Counted from the stretch's first letter, positions 44,676 through 55,951 are shown. The stretch is DNA of 64,000 nucleotides from Oscarella lobularis (GCF_947507565.1 NC_089185.1:1860001-1924000), one strand, 5' to 3'. Numbers and translations: made by a program. Notes: generated by a model not told the origin, from the letters alone.

Positions 44676-45317
44676 AAGACATCGAGTTCTTTAAAGAAGC
44701 ACCAATATTTATAAACAAAAGTTTGCGAAGACCTACTGGATTGATGCTGTCGTAAGCATCTTTAGTCATTGCTTCGATATTTCGCAGCAAATGCAAGACG
44801 TCACGGCACTGGCACGTCGAATCTTCAGATTCCGTCTTCGAATCAATGTTCCTCAACATTGATCGCTGCTCGTCCTCGCCTGCATCAATTTCTAATTCCT
44901 AAATATATTAATAAAACAATACCATTAGAAAGAGCCATAAACTGTACAGCATTGGCTATATTGTAATACTGTAGTTCTACTGTAGTACTAACCTCCTCTT
45001 TAGGAAGAAAGATTTTGTTTATTACAGCGTCGTAGTGTCCTAACGATTTGTATTTTGCCATGACGTGAGCTCCAACTCGAAGCTCGTCGAGACATCCTCG
45101 AAACGGTTGCATCTTGGATATGGATTTTCTCTCACGAACGTTGTAAACAACGTACATTATCATGAAAACCCCTAAAAATTACAGACGGCAATTTGTGTGA
45201 ACGTCTCATGCTAGTCTATTTCTCTCACGTACACCCAGCGTGGTGCTTTCTCCATTCCGCTACGTTTGCGAAATCGCCTTCGCTCAGCTCGCAGTCGTCA
45301 TCGTCGGTGTAAGCCAT
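44641..45317 (-). CDS. Small three-exon gene, Tudor/chromo-barrel-like
   Basis: Exons 45317-45233, 45171-44993 and 44898-44641, with introns of 61 and 94 nt, all GT-AG and in frame; 173 residues. The N-terminus is acidic (MAYTDDDDCELSEGDF). Residues 55-90 (LDELRVGAHVMAKYKSLGHY, DAVINKI) resemble a Tudor or agenet barrel, which would bind methylated or acidic peptides. A helical C-terminal third contains CQCRDVLHLLRNIE. The last dozen codons and the stop lie inside the Gypsy LTR, so the original C-terminus has probably been replaced. Family assignment is tentative; the exon model is better supported. Confidence 0.6.
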
Positions 45318-45339
45318 GGCCTTTGATGTGATCGTAATA

Positions 45340-45510
45340 ATTTTTGCTGATTTGCTAAAACTAATTCGATTACGCTAATTGACGCTCGTCCTGACGCTGG
45401 GATTGCTCTGGAGGCAATCGCGAGCGTCGCGACGCTCGGCGACGATCGCGTCAGCGATTTGTTAATGTGAATGGTATGACGCTAACGCTGGCGCGAGCGT
45501 CGCTTATGTC
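45340..45510. repeat. Dispersed repeat, copy 2
   Basis: Matches 36833-37257 without its insertion. CGAGCGTCGCGACGCTCG at 45421-45438 is a perfect 18-bp palindrome, and further GCGAGCGTCGC words follow. It ends near GCTTATGTC, as copy 1 does. Confidence 0.6.
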
Positions 45511-45518
45511 AAAGGACC

Positions 45519-45868
45519 TTAACTCTTGACGAAATGTCACTCTCACCAGGATTGTTCTCGGTGGTTTATGATTGCACTGGATGCAAGTCGTTGCGTACTA
45601 CTTTACGGGAAACGCTACCAACGAATCATCTTTCCAACCTATTGTCTTAAAAATTACAGAATGCGCAGAAGAGATCGGTCTTCGTGTTGCAACTGTAAAC
45701 AAGTGACATGGGCAGTGCAAACCGTGCTATGTGGAAAGTATTTGGAGTAAGTGCGACAAAGACTCTGGTGTAAAAACACAATTGACCACCCCACGAAGCA
45801 GGTCGAAAACTCTACTTTCTTGCTGACTTGCCTCACGTCATAAAGAATTTAAATGCCGCTCTGTAATA
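45519..45868 (+). pseudogene. P-element (THAP9-like) transposase fragment
   Basis: LDEMSLSPGLFSVVYD is the block around the first catalytic D of P-type transposases. Then comes VVAYYFTGNATNE. Then, after a shift, SDMGSANRAMWKVFGVS and YFLADLPHVIKNLNAAL, both diagnostic of the RNase-H-like core. Two frameshifts and stops are present. No THAP domain or ends found. Confidence 0.78.
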
Positions 45869-46091
45869 AATTTATTCTACCAGACGACGTTGCAGAGTTC
45901 TGCCCACGTTGGACGGCGGTGGACGGGTGCGTCCACCGATGCGGCTTTGCGTCCAGCGCTGAACCTTCAGCGTCCATCGAATTTATATTATAAATAAAGT
46001 ATTTTGCGCTAGAGAGTTGCAGTAGTATTCATCCGTTCCCTGTCCGGGACACCGCATTCGTTCTAATTTCCCGTCTGTTCAACCCAGAACG

Positions 46092-47966
46092 ATGTCCATT
46101 CAGCGATTCTTCAAGGTTTCCGAGCGCGACAATCCATCGAAGCGGTCACGATTGACTGAAGATGAAAGTGACAGCAGCGAAAGCGAAGTCGATGACGATC
46201 TTGCAATCGTCCACGACGCCGCAAGTTCCGTGAGCACTTCGTGCTCTGCGAGGGAGTCAAGCGGCAGTTCGAGCAAGACAGTAAAGCAATCGAAAACATT
46301 CAATCGTCAGTGGCTTAAAGGCTTCGTTATGACAATGCAAAAAAAGGAATGTTCTGTACTTTGTGCCAAAAACACGACAAAAGAACTTTTAATCTGGACA
46401 CATGGAAAACTACTCCTTGCTGTCGTCTGAGACTAAGCAGCATACGGTCACACGAACGATGTGCCGCAAACAAAGAGCATCGAATCAGAGGCCACGGCAA
46501 GGACGACCAACGTTGCTCAATCTGCAAACCCCGTAGTGCCGGCGAAAGGCATTGAACAGGCTTTTCGTTGTCTGTACTTTTTGGCGAAGCAAGGCATTCC
46601 TCACACCACAAATTTTGTTCCTCTACTGGACTTGGCTGGTTTATTAGGGGTCGACATCCGGCGGCAAATTAGCATCGCTCGAAACGCCTTGTACACTTCG
46701 GATAAAATGATACAAGAGATGCTGTATGTATTATCAGAAGTTATTGAAATGAGCATCTTGGCAGACCTCAAGAAGTCCGATCATTTCTCACTTATGATTG
46801 ATGAAACTACCGACTGTTCTCAAAGCGAGCAACTGGCTATTCATTGCCGATTTTTGGATGCGTCAACTGGAAAACTCAGATGTCACTTTCTGAAAATAGT
46901 CGACGCTTTAGAGCCTGAAATTGAAGCTGTCAGTGAAGCCGAAGGAGATCGTCAAGCGTGCGTCAGGCTCGGAGCAGAAACGATTACAAATCGAGTTCGC
47001 GAATTTTCTCAAAAAGCAGATTTGGATCTGAATAAAGTGAGAGGTATAGGAACAGATGGGGCTGCCACTATGGTGGAATGTCGAAATGGAGTTGTGAAAC
47101 GACTGAAGGTGCATTGTCCCTCAGCTATTGGCGTACACTGTGCCGCGCATCGTCTTAATTTAGCTTCAAGTCATGCCGGAAACTCTGTTCCTTTTGTGAA
47201 GCAATTTCACACCATCATTCGACAAGTCTACGACTTCTTCAACAATAGCGCTGTTCGAACGGCGGGGTTGAAATCGATAGAAACGCTCCTGGAAGAAAAG
47301 AAAAAGTTGGCTGCTCCGTGTCAAACGCGATGGCTGAGTATAGAAAAGTGCGTGAGCGTGCTTAAATCGTCTTTTACGTCTGTCGTTGTGAGTCTGGAGA
47401 GAGAATCCGAAGAGCGCCATGACGCGAAAGTACTCGGCCTTGCAACGTTACTTTGCGAGTATCGCTTTGTTGCCACGCTTCTTTTCTTATGCGATGTCCT
47501 CCCTCACGTCACTATTCTTTCAAGGTGTTTTCAGCAGTCTTACTGCGATTACAGCATAATACCGCAGATGATTTCTACTACTCTGACAGCGCTTCGAGAG
47601 TTTCAAGAAAGCGAAGGCCCAAATTTGAGGAAATTGCCTGAATTTTTGGAGCACCTTAAGAAGAACGATATCAATATTAAGATAAAATTAAATCAAGGGC
47701 GAGACTACTTTGATTCGAGCATTCGTAAAAGCTATCTGGATGCGCTGATTTTAAATATCGAGCGCAGATTTGAAGATGAAGACGTAGATAATTTGACGCA
47801 GAGTTCTGGAATCTCGTTTATAAGCCCAAAAAATTTGCAACTAAAGTTTTTTGCTGTTTTGCGTAAGTTAGATCTGTGCTTTAGTTCCCCGATTAGCCAA
47901 ATATCTTGGTATTTCAAGCTGCGATCAAACTCAAACTTTAAGAAATGCGTCTCTTTTAGCTTTTGA
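46092..47966 (+). pseudogene. hAT transposase, frameshifted and C-terminally truncated
   Basis: MSIQRFFKVSERDNPSKRSR starts an acidic, serine-rich N-terminus. A BED-type zinc finger (CTLCQKHDKRTF, later SHERCAANKEH) lies in a shifted frame at 46320-46480. From 46461 a 501-codon open frame holds the core: FSLMIDETTDCSQSEQLAI, GIGTDGAATMVECRNG, HCAAHRLNLASSHAGNS and CQTRWLSIEKCV. It stops before the dimerisation domain, which survives in the relic at 12785-13750. Two small indels around the zinc finger are the only other lesions. Ends not identified. Confidence 0.85.
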
Positions 47967-48349
47967 GTATCGTATCGATGATAAAACACTCGAAAAGAAG
48001 TCGTCAAAATGAAAAAACTTGGATTTTATCGACGCTTTCAGTCGGCATTTGCTTTTAGCTGTACACCATGCGACGAAAATCTAGTAATCGTACGTGATAC
48101 GTTTCACCAAAAAGCAAACTGTCATAATCATAAATTTTGTTTTTTTTCTTAGCCAAATAATCCCCGTTGCAAAGATTTTGGACGAATTTATAGAATTGCT
48201 GTTCGTATCTTATATGTAAACTGTATTGCGGCCGTCACTCATGATTCGAAATCTTTTGTCTCCTAATCGGAACTTCGAGTAGTATTGGCCTAGTATGAAG
48301 AATGGGATCGCCAACTCGACGACGAAATTTGGCGACAGCCCAGCAGACA
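47967..48349. other. Unassigned spacer
   Basis: No feature; no hAT-type CAGGG end recognised here. Confidence 0.45.
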
Positions 48350-49059
48350 CTGTTTAAGACGCCGCGTGTAGTGACTCCGGATAGCGTGCGTTGGATGTGA
48401 TGCCCTCCCCATTATATATGTGAGTGCATGTCAGAGAAAAGATCAGTCTCCGATTGGTGAACCCCTGGTCAGCTAATGGTATCCTAACCTGCGTGTCCAC
48501 TGCCGCGGTGTTGTGCGTAAAGATAGTGTGTATATGAGAACCCCGGTGCGTAACAAGTGGTGGAGAATCCGGGTAAAGGCATACAGCTCGAGGCCAGGTA
48601 CCATCTCGACATGCCTTAGAAAAAGAGTGTGCGCACCGGTACCGGAGTGAAAGTAAAAATCCCGTCGGGACGTCTGGTCGACGAACTATCCCGTCGGGAC
48701 GTCTGGCCAACGTCGTACGTGCCGGGATCGCTCGAATGACTGAGGACGGCCCGTGTCGAGGACACCGTAGCGGGGTCGGTGGGAGTTCGATCCTCCCTAT
48801 ATGGCAGTCAGAGTAGAAGACCTTCCACTATCGGGGGGTGTGTGAAAAGAATTTGTTTGTCCGACTCTGGGCAGGTGCTAAAAGCTGTCACGTGGGGTTC
48901 ACACGCGAATGGGAGAAGCTGTGTCTGGTAGGCGGAGACCGAAGACAAAGGGGACCAGATAAGATGGTCGTCTTTGTGGTCTAGAGAGTCCATAACACAC
49001 GTCTGCCTAAGGCACTAGGTTCATTCGAGTACGAGAAGTTACTTGAGAAGGACGACTTA
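48350..49059 (+). promoter_or_regulatory. Retroelement leader (5' UTR-like)
   Basis: Non-coding, G/C-balanced sequence leading into a gag start, with GTAACAAGTGGTGGAGAATC near 48550 resembling an LTR end followed by a primer-binding site. Contains the tRNA-like fold at 48737-48810. LTR borders are not resolved. Confidence 0.4.
48737..48810 (+). ncRNA. tRNA-like fold in the retroelement leader
   Basis: TGACTG and CAGTCA, 74 nt apart, can form an acceptor-like stem. Inside is a perfect T-arm (GGGAG, loop TTCGATC, CTCCC) and a 5-bp GTGTC/GACAC hairpin. The middle arms are not canonical, so this is probably not a working tRNA. Confidence 0.35.
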
Positions 49060-50080
49060 TGAGGCAAAGGAGACAACGGTCTGCAGCCATCCCGCCGCCT
49101 GGGGGACAGCAACAGCAACAGCAACAGCAACAACAACAGCCACCAACCACCGCCACAGCCACAGCAGCACCAACAGCTACTCCCGCAACCAGCACGACCC
49201 TCGGCTATACATCAAGAGATTAAAACGTTCTACGGAGGCGCCGCTGACGAGGTAGAATTGTGGTTTTTGCATCTAGAACATTTAGCGGCACTCCGGCGAT
49301 GGGATAAAAAGACGAAACTACGTGAGGCCATTGCAGCGTTGGGCTCCGGAGTGAGGCGCGAATACGCGGCGTTTGAGGCAATAACGCGACCAGCACGCGT
49401 CGGTTGGGCGGAGTTCGAGCGACACATGAGGACGACTTACGGACCGAAGCGACCCGTCAGCTTCGGGACGAAACGTTTGATGAACATCAAGCAGGCGGCG
49501 CAAGGGGTTACTCGCTTCCGACTCATGTCGACGAGTCTCGTTCAAGCCGAACAAGTTCCAGCAAACGACGGGCATGTTTCTCAGCGCATGCTGGTTGTGT
49601 GGTTCAAGCATGGAATGCGAGCCGAGTTTCAACCCGACACGATACGCGAAGATCCAATTACCCTAACCGATGCGTACCGAGCCGAGGCCATCTGGAGAGC
49701 CGTTCTCAATAGACAAAACCCGCTGGGGGAGGTTTACGTCTCCCATCCCGCAGCGATAGCCAAGAACGACGGGAAACCAGAAGGACGGATGAAGAGACTA
49801 ATCAACCTGGAATGGCGGCGCAGCTCAAGCAACTCGCTGCCGAAGTAGAGCGACTTTCCCAAATCGTACAGGAAAGCAAGCGACTGTCTTTGGCAACGAG
49901 GGAAGTGCAGCAAAGTCTTTCGAAGAGGTGGCGACGTGATGACACCCTTTTTAATGGCCACGCCCTACGGAACTGTCGGGCTTACTTCCCAGGGAATTGC
50001 AGAAACTGTGGGCGATGGGACCACCAACCCTCGCCAAAACAATCCGGCCTGGAGTTAATGCCGTGTAGGATAAGAATGAC
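49060..50080 (+). pseudogene. Retrotransposon gag
   Basis: MRQRRQRSAAIPPPGG runs into a CAG/CAA repeat (49107-49140) where the frame slips. The body then reads FYGGAADEVELWFLHLEHLA, then WAEFERHMRTTYGP, a Retrotrans_gag domain ending near residue 190. A third frame gives a coiled-coil (LKQLAAEVERLSQIVQ) and a zinc-knuckle-like CRNCGRWDH at about 50000. No protease or polymerase follows. Confidence 0.72.
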
Positions 50081-50210
50081 AATCCTTTTGCTGAATTTGG
50101 CCGCTCTTATTTACCAACGTATCCCGTGCTCAAGCTTCAGTTTTGGCAACAGGCCCTTCTCCGTTTTTCATTTCTTGCTTTATGCTCTTGCCCTCTTCCA
50201 CTCGCTAGTG

Positions 50211-50868
50211 TTATTCATATCCATGCTCCGGAAAGCTGCCAACGAATGCTTTCCACCTGGCGTCTTTACGACCTCCAGTACGCGAGCAAAAGCTTTTGAG
50301 CACAGACATGGTGTTCTGCGATATGTGGCAGCGAAATGAGTCCCAGACGAGGAGTGTAGGACCGAATGACACAGAGCCAATAACGCGGCGCAAAAAGTCT
50401 TCGGTGAGGAAATTGTCCATCGAAACTTTTCCCGCCCATGAGAAAAAAAGACTTTCAGATAACTTTTCGGCAATTGCTGAAATACGTCTCTTGCGATTGA
50501 TGAGTACATACTGTTTGCACTTACTGCCATGCGCCTCCGCGCAGAGCATCACTGTAATGCGCACCTTTTCGTGCCCGAGCGTCGGAAACCTGACATCTTT
50601 GGCACCACTTGTCTCAATGCATCTATTTGCCGATACGCTCGAGCCAGACGGACGTTTCGCAACAATAAAAGATGTTTCCTCATTCGTATTTCATTTCTTC
50701 GCGCAGCTTTCTTACAAACATGATAAAGCTGACAATTTTTTCAATCGAGTCAGAAGGAGGACCTTGGCAGGTTGTCGCAGTGGCACGCAAAGTCAAATTT
50801 GGAGGGTGTATGTCACCCCTGTTCGATCGTAACATAAACCGAAAACGCGTCCTTGATAGCAGACGCAT
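50211..50868 (-). pseudogene. Pogo/Tigger transposase fragment
   Basis: LRATATTCQGPP, then VRKLREEMKYE, then after a shift MRITVMLCAEAHGSKCKQYV and LLVWDSFRCHIS, the second catalytic D block. Same subfamily as 37280-37790, opposite orientation. It keeps tryptophan where the 41 kb copy has a stop. Confidence 0.82.
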
Positions 50869-51051
50869 GATCCGAAAATTTGAACGACCTTTTTCATCGA
50901 TGCGAAAATGTTTTCGAGCAGATTCAGGCGAAGAAAAGCAAGGGATTTGCGGTGGTAGTCCAATGCAGACATTTAAATCTGAACGCGTGCAAGAAGAAAA
51001 CCCGTATGTGGAGGCATTCGTGGTGCAGAGCTTGATCTCTGGTGGAGCGGG

Positions 51052-51433
51052 CTAGAAAATGAGGGGATCCTTCTTGATCCTTCTTGATCCTTCTTGAGCT
51101 TCGGCGGCTGAAGGGGTAGCGGCGGCAGATGGGGAAGCGTCGACGTCGTCCGGCTTGAAAAAAGGAATCGCTTCCGGCTTCATTTCGTTCCTCGCTGCTT
51201 TCACGCACATCATGACCACCTAATGACGACTTAGTATTTAATTTTCTAAGGTCTTTTTCACTTACCAGGACCCATGTCGGCTGCTTTAGCCCGATCCTCA
51301 CATTTTCTTTCGCAGCTTCTAATATAATGCCGCGGTTGCCTTTTTTCGTCACCTTTGCGCCATCGATTGCCGAGATATATCTGAAGAAAGCCTCGAGCTC
51401 CGTCTTCTGCAAATCAAAAACGTTGATGCTCAT
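51052..51433 (-). CDS. Two-exon unknown family, member C (intact)
   Basis: Exons 51433-51266 and 51219-51052, each exactly 56 codons, with a 46-nt GT-AG intron (phase 0); 111 residues, no stops. Exon 1: MSINVFDLQKTELEAFFRYI, then AAKENVRIGLKQPTWVL. Exon 2: KAARNEMKPEAIPFF, an alanine/serine-rich linker, then GSRRIKKDPLIF, encoded partly by a GATCCTTCTT tandem repeat. Exon 1 and the start of exon 2 match member B at 39988. No known domain recognised; no signal peptide or membrane segment. Confidence 0.6.
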
Positions 51434-51439
51434 TGCTCG

Positions 51440-52202
51440 ACCTCTGGCTTCTTTTTCTGCTTAAAATGTAGGCTTTTTGCCCACGTTGGTGTCAGCGAGA
51501 ATTGTAGGAGAACTAGCGAACGGCTGCAATAATGGTCAGAGTTTCGATAGGAGTTCCGGCGCAATCGATAGTTTAGCTGTGCGATTGCAGGTAGTCTATT
51601 GGCTAAAGAGTGTGTCTGTACAGCAGTACAAAAAAGGAACCAAAATCGCTGTTTTCGTTACAAAACGGTGAGCTTTTTAGTCGAAACAGAAGAGTGGCAT
51701 CCGGGAAATGTCTACGGCACATTTTCACTGTTCGATGCTACTGCGAAACCGGCGTGCGGTTTGGTGTACAATGCGTTTTAACCTGTTCTTCCTGGGAGCA
51801 ATTCTTTCCGATGTTCTCTTTTCTTAATGTACCTAAAGAACGCCTATAAGAATTGGAAATTGTGCCTGCAGCGCTCCAGCTGCGTTAGGCCCCTGCCGTC
51901 GGCCGAGCTGTGCCAGTTGCTTATCAAGCGGATGTAATCGCTGCCTTCCGGCCCAATTTCTCAAGATGATAAGCAACTGAGAGTGATAAAAGTCTCTCCG
52001 CATCCCCGACGTCTTGCTTCCTCAACCCAGCTAGTGCCGTGTACGTAAGGGTTGTCTCGGATGACTGAATCACATCTTTGACACTCTCCATTTTTAGGCC
52101 GTCTGGTCCACCCGAGCGAGTATGAGACGCGATTCTCTATAAATTAAATTTTTGCCACCGTTTTATTAGAAGCTAATTTCAATATTGACCTTGAGAACGT
52201 GA
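51440..52202. other. Unassigned region
   Basis: Weak open frames only. GTTGCTTATCA near 51916 recurs inverted near 51970, giving a possible long hairpin. Confidence 0.4.
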
Positions 52203-52568
52203 TTACTGATTATGATCCTCCCTGTCATGGAAATGTTTGACGGTGTCCTCGTCAATTTCCGGAACGTACATGTGGGTTCGGAATGGAATGCCGTTCTCGT
52301 CGTATTCTCTTACAATGTGCTGGAATTCCAATTGTGCTGGTAGCGATCGCGGACAGTCAATTTCTGTCTCGTCGTTCAGTGACAGCATAACCTCTGTAAA
52401 ATTATTGAATGGTTGATAATGTCTTACTGGTAATATTCATGAAAATGGTGTACCTCCCGACCAGGTATGTCTCGTGTGACCCGCAGGTAGTGTGTTCTCC
52501 CGAAGCGCTCTTACGACGGCAATCCAGAGGGCACCTTTATCCAATTGCTGGCGTATGAACAGGAGCAT
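52203..52568 (-). CDS. Small two-exon gene, unknown
   Basis: Exons 52568-52454 and 52393-52203 with a 60-nt GT-AG intron; frames join cleanly for 101 residues. MLLFIRQQLDKGALWIAVVR, then LPAGHTRHTWSGEVML, then AQLEFQHIVREYDENGIPFR, ending HFHDREDHNQ. The tail resembles C-termini of some multicopy invertebrate proteins, but I cannot name the family. More 5' exons may exist: GTAGGT/GACAG splice-like sites lie at 52625-52680. Confidence 0.5.
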
Positions 52569-54086
52569 AGAGGGGGTACAGCTCTATTGTAGACGACAGC
52601 CTGTGGAGAGCTAACATTTCCTGTCAATCGACAGGTCAGTATTTACGTTTGACTCAGATAGATAATGAAACCTACTTTTCGGGGTGAACATGTTGCGCAT
52701 CCTCTCAACTCCCCATTTCGAAACTTTTCCACGCACGTTTGCTCGTATTTGGAGAATATTCCCTGGCCTTGACCTACCTCGACCGCGTAAACTGTTTAAC
52801 TCTCCGTCAGCTTCCTCCTTTAGCCAATATAGTGGTTACTCATTAATTAATGGAAGTGCTTGTTAAACGTCGTGGAGTGCCCCTCTTTTTTCTTTCTTCC
52901 ATCAGCGTCATTATTGTATTCATCGTCTAGTAGCTCCAGCGAAAAAGACAATAGTGTCAAAATAGGTAATAGAAAACCATATAGCTGTAAGCAGACATCG
53001 ACGGTACTTACAACCAATGAGTAAACCACTAAGACTTTTTCACAATAATATAATAAACAAAATACTAGCAACTCTCTCTTTTCCTAGATAGAAAGAAGAA
53101 CACAAGCGCTTTTTCTGGCTAACTGAAACCGCATCAGAGCCCAAGACCTCTGAAATCCGAAAATTCCGATGTGGAGATATCAATTTCAGAGTCTTGAGTA
53201 CATTACGAGCGAAAGCAGTGACAACGGAAGTGACAACGAGAGTACGGCGTCTAATAAAGAGGTGTTTCCAAGTTGTCCGAAAGGCGTTCAAACTATTGTT
53301 GTAGCAGTACAGCCGTTTTTTAGAATTCCCTTTCACCCAAATTGCTTTAACTCCGATATGGAGCACGCTCGCTCAGCCTTTGCAGCTCCACCACCTCCGA
53401 ATGCCGAGAATTCTTAATAGTTCACCACTTTGAAGGAATGTCTGTCGTTGAGCTCGAACAAATCTGCAGCCACCTTAATGCGCGGCAGACTTCGCAGCTG
53501 CGTTTGCATAAAATGTTTGTGCCGCTGCTGATTCTGAAATTGCGCGCACGTCCTACAACCTTGAATTTTTCCATTTAGCTTGTAGTTCATTTCACATATG
53601 CTTGCGCGCGTGCATGCACCTTAGACTTCGTTACGCCAATGTGAGTTTGAGCTGCGAGTTTTAGCTTTGAAAATCTTCTGCTGCAAGTCTTTGAAATTGC
53701 GATTTGCGCTCTTCTCAATAAACGTTCAAAAATTTAACTGAGCACGTGATTCGAGGCCAACAACATACTTAAAGTAGAAGATAAATTCTCCTTAGTGGTG
53801 TTGAGGCCCAAAGTCCGCCTGGACGTCGACGAGATTGGATGTTGACAACGCGAGAAGCCGTACGAGGTGACATTGCTTGCACTTTTTTAAATCTTAAATC
53901 CGGCTCTTTACGCATGCACCACTCAGCATCCAATCAACATAACCTTGGTCCCAAACCCCAACAATACTCCCCAACAACAGGAGTGGATGTCCTCATCCAT
54001 GGTCGGACCAAAAACACATAAAAGAAAAGACTAATGGGCGCGCATGCAGGAAAAACAGAGAACAGAGACATCAAAGAACTCAGGAG
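52569..54086. other. Unassigned region
   Basis: Several open frames (for example plus strand 53169-53417, serine- and proline-rich), none with motif or convincing splicing. Confidence 0.4.
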
Positions 54087-54299
54087 TTACCAAGAGAGAT
54101 AAAGGAAGAATGAGAGTTTAGGAGTTGTCAAAACGACGGGGACGCCGACCGGCGTTTGTTTTCTTCGAACGACGAGGTATAAATGAAGAGCGAGAGAGAA
54201 TTCTAACCGGACGGGGTCGATCCGATGTAGCATCTGCGGTAAGAGCGGCGCTTCCTGTACCAGGCAAATGATCCGATTGGCCACCGGCGCGCACGTCGT

Positions 54300-54720
54300 C
54301 ACGAGGCGAAGAATTCCGGGAGCGACTTCCGATGCCTTGCTTCCACATTGATCCTCGATCCCAGGAGTAGGAGAATGGGTATGAGGCTCGACGAGGTCAT
54401 TACGGAGGGTAACAGCTGCAGACTGGCCTCCGTTGAAGGATGAACAAAGGTCGAAGGTGTGGAGCCGGAAGGAAGAACTTCTATTGCAGTGCTCGGCGGA
54501 AGTTGAGTTGAAGGCGAATAGTAACAGATAATTCGCTGAACGTTTGCCAGGGTCGTTGAGACGGATTGAACCTGAGCGAGCGCGTACGTGCTGTCGTTGA
54601 GACAATTCTGCCCCCGGTACGGGCCGTTAAAGTGTTGACGTAATTTTGGCCAGAGACGTGGTTTCCGCACGTTGGAGTGAAGTAACACGTGCTGGCCGAA
54701 CGAGCTCGAGCAATTCGAGG
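54300..54720 (-). pseudogene. Gypsy integrase C-terminal end
   Basis: On the minus strand GQHVLLHSNVRKPRLWPKL, then RQHFNGPYRGQNCLNDSTYA. This is the GPY/F module that ends Gypsy-type integrases. A proline/serine-rich tail of about 90 residues follows. The catalytic integrase core is absent. No LTR seen to the left. Confidence 0.72.
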
Positions 54721-54734
54721 ACCCAGAGGTATCA

Positions 54735-55330
54735 ATGGAGTCGGACAACGTCGAAAAAGAAGAAGAAAGGGCCAAAGAAGACGAGAAAAAAGAAGATAAC
54801 GAGGCAAGAAAAGATCCCCAAAGGGGGACCCGCCACAAGGTCCAAGCCACGCCTACAAAGCAACATCACCAATGCTATACAAAAAAAACAAGAAGAATGG
54901 AGGAACTGGGAGCGCAATTCAAGGAGCAATCAGCCAGGGAGAAGAAAGAAAAGAAGAATGAAGAGAAAGAGGCGATGAAAGAAACCAACGAGAAATTTAC
55001 AATGCCTATAAGGAAGCTAACAACTGAAATCATCACCGAACAAAAGAAAGAAGCACAAGATCTCATCAAAAGATCAACGACAACGAAAGCAACAAAGCTA
55101 TCGCAATAGCCCGCCGAGCCGAATTCAGTGACTTTGTCGAACGACAATTACACCCAAAAGGACTACAAATTACGGTGAACATAACGCCGATGCTTGCTAA
55201 AGACTCTGATATCTTAGACTAATTCGCCGCCGAGAAAAGAGAGTTTGAATCTAAAACAATGCAAAGCCTGATTGAACACCATTCAAAGATAGAGAAAAAC
55301 ATGACGAATACCATCAAAGAAGACAGATAC
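54735..55330 (+). pseudogene. Charged coiled-coil ORF, cut by a Tigger end
   Basis: Starts MESDNVEKEEERAKEDEKKE, rich in lysine and glutamate, with heptad-like helices. After a frameshift near 55060 it continues IAIARRAEFSDFVERQLHPK, then LQITVNITPMLAKDSDILD, a stop, and EFESKTMQSLIEHHSKIEKN. The reading stops exactly at the TA of the Tigger-type end at 55331. It resembles LINE ORF1 or a retroelement structural protein in composition only; no domain identified. Confidence 0.5.
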
Positions 55331-55332
55331 AG

Positions 55333-55760
55333 TCGACTCTCCGAATAGTGGACACTTTGGGGAAGATAAATTTGTCCACTCTAGAGAAGCTGTCCACTCA
55401 AAGAAAACCATATATTTTTTACGTCAATTCGAAACGGCTTTTCGCTCACAGAATTATAAGATAAACGCGTCCAAGGTTGCCTGCTTTGTACAATGCCTGC
55501 TGCAGGCAGCAACACGGTCAATATTTTGCCCAATCTTTTTTGCTTCTTCTGCGCAGTTCTTGCTTTCCAGAAACAGTTTCACATTTTCCAATTGCGTCAA
55601 TGCTTCAGAAAACGTTGATATTTTCAAAGGAATCGTGTCGTGAACGTCGATGAGGACTGTTGCCATGTCAATGGCAGTTGACGTCTCTGATGAAGTTGGT
55701 CTCTGAATTCTGTGAATGGAATGAAAATCACCGATTACAAGTATTCCCAATCTAAAGAAA
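55333..55760 (-). pseudogene. Tigger/pogo-type element end and C-terminal exon
   Basis: The end begins CAGTCGACTCTCCGAATAGT at 55333, after TA, a classic Tigger-type terminus. About 120 bases inward a minus-strand exon ends at 55454, with ALTQLENVKLFLESKN and KQATLDAFIL, like Tigger transposase tails. A CTTTAG acceptor precedes the exon. The catalytic part and the other end are not found. Confidence 0.55.
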
Positions 55761-55951
55761 ATACAATATTTTTGTAATTATTTAGATAAATAAATAATTA
55801 AGCTGGCCTTTTCTTTTTCACTGCCTCGTCAAATTGACAAATTGAATATTGTCTTTTCCTAGGTTTTTTCTGAAGTGTCGAATGGTCTCTGGGTGTCCGC
55901 TGAATCCGAGGACGCAACCGCATTCTAGGGCTGCTTCAGAGCACCCTGACA

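Noticed and set aside
49107..49140. Polyglutamine gene
   Set aside because: The CAG/CAA tract lies within a gag relic, and the frame slips inside the tract.
51840..52060. Reverse-transcriptase-like or conserved coding region
   Set aside because: The sequence looked structured and GC-rich, but no frame gave polymerase motifs; only a possible hairpin remains.
54646..54978. Basic 110-codon gene
   Set aside because: Overlaps the more protein-like frame at 54735 and the Gypsy integrase end; it probably reflects a shifted reading of the same charged tract.
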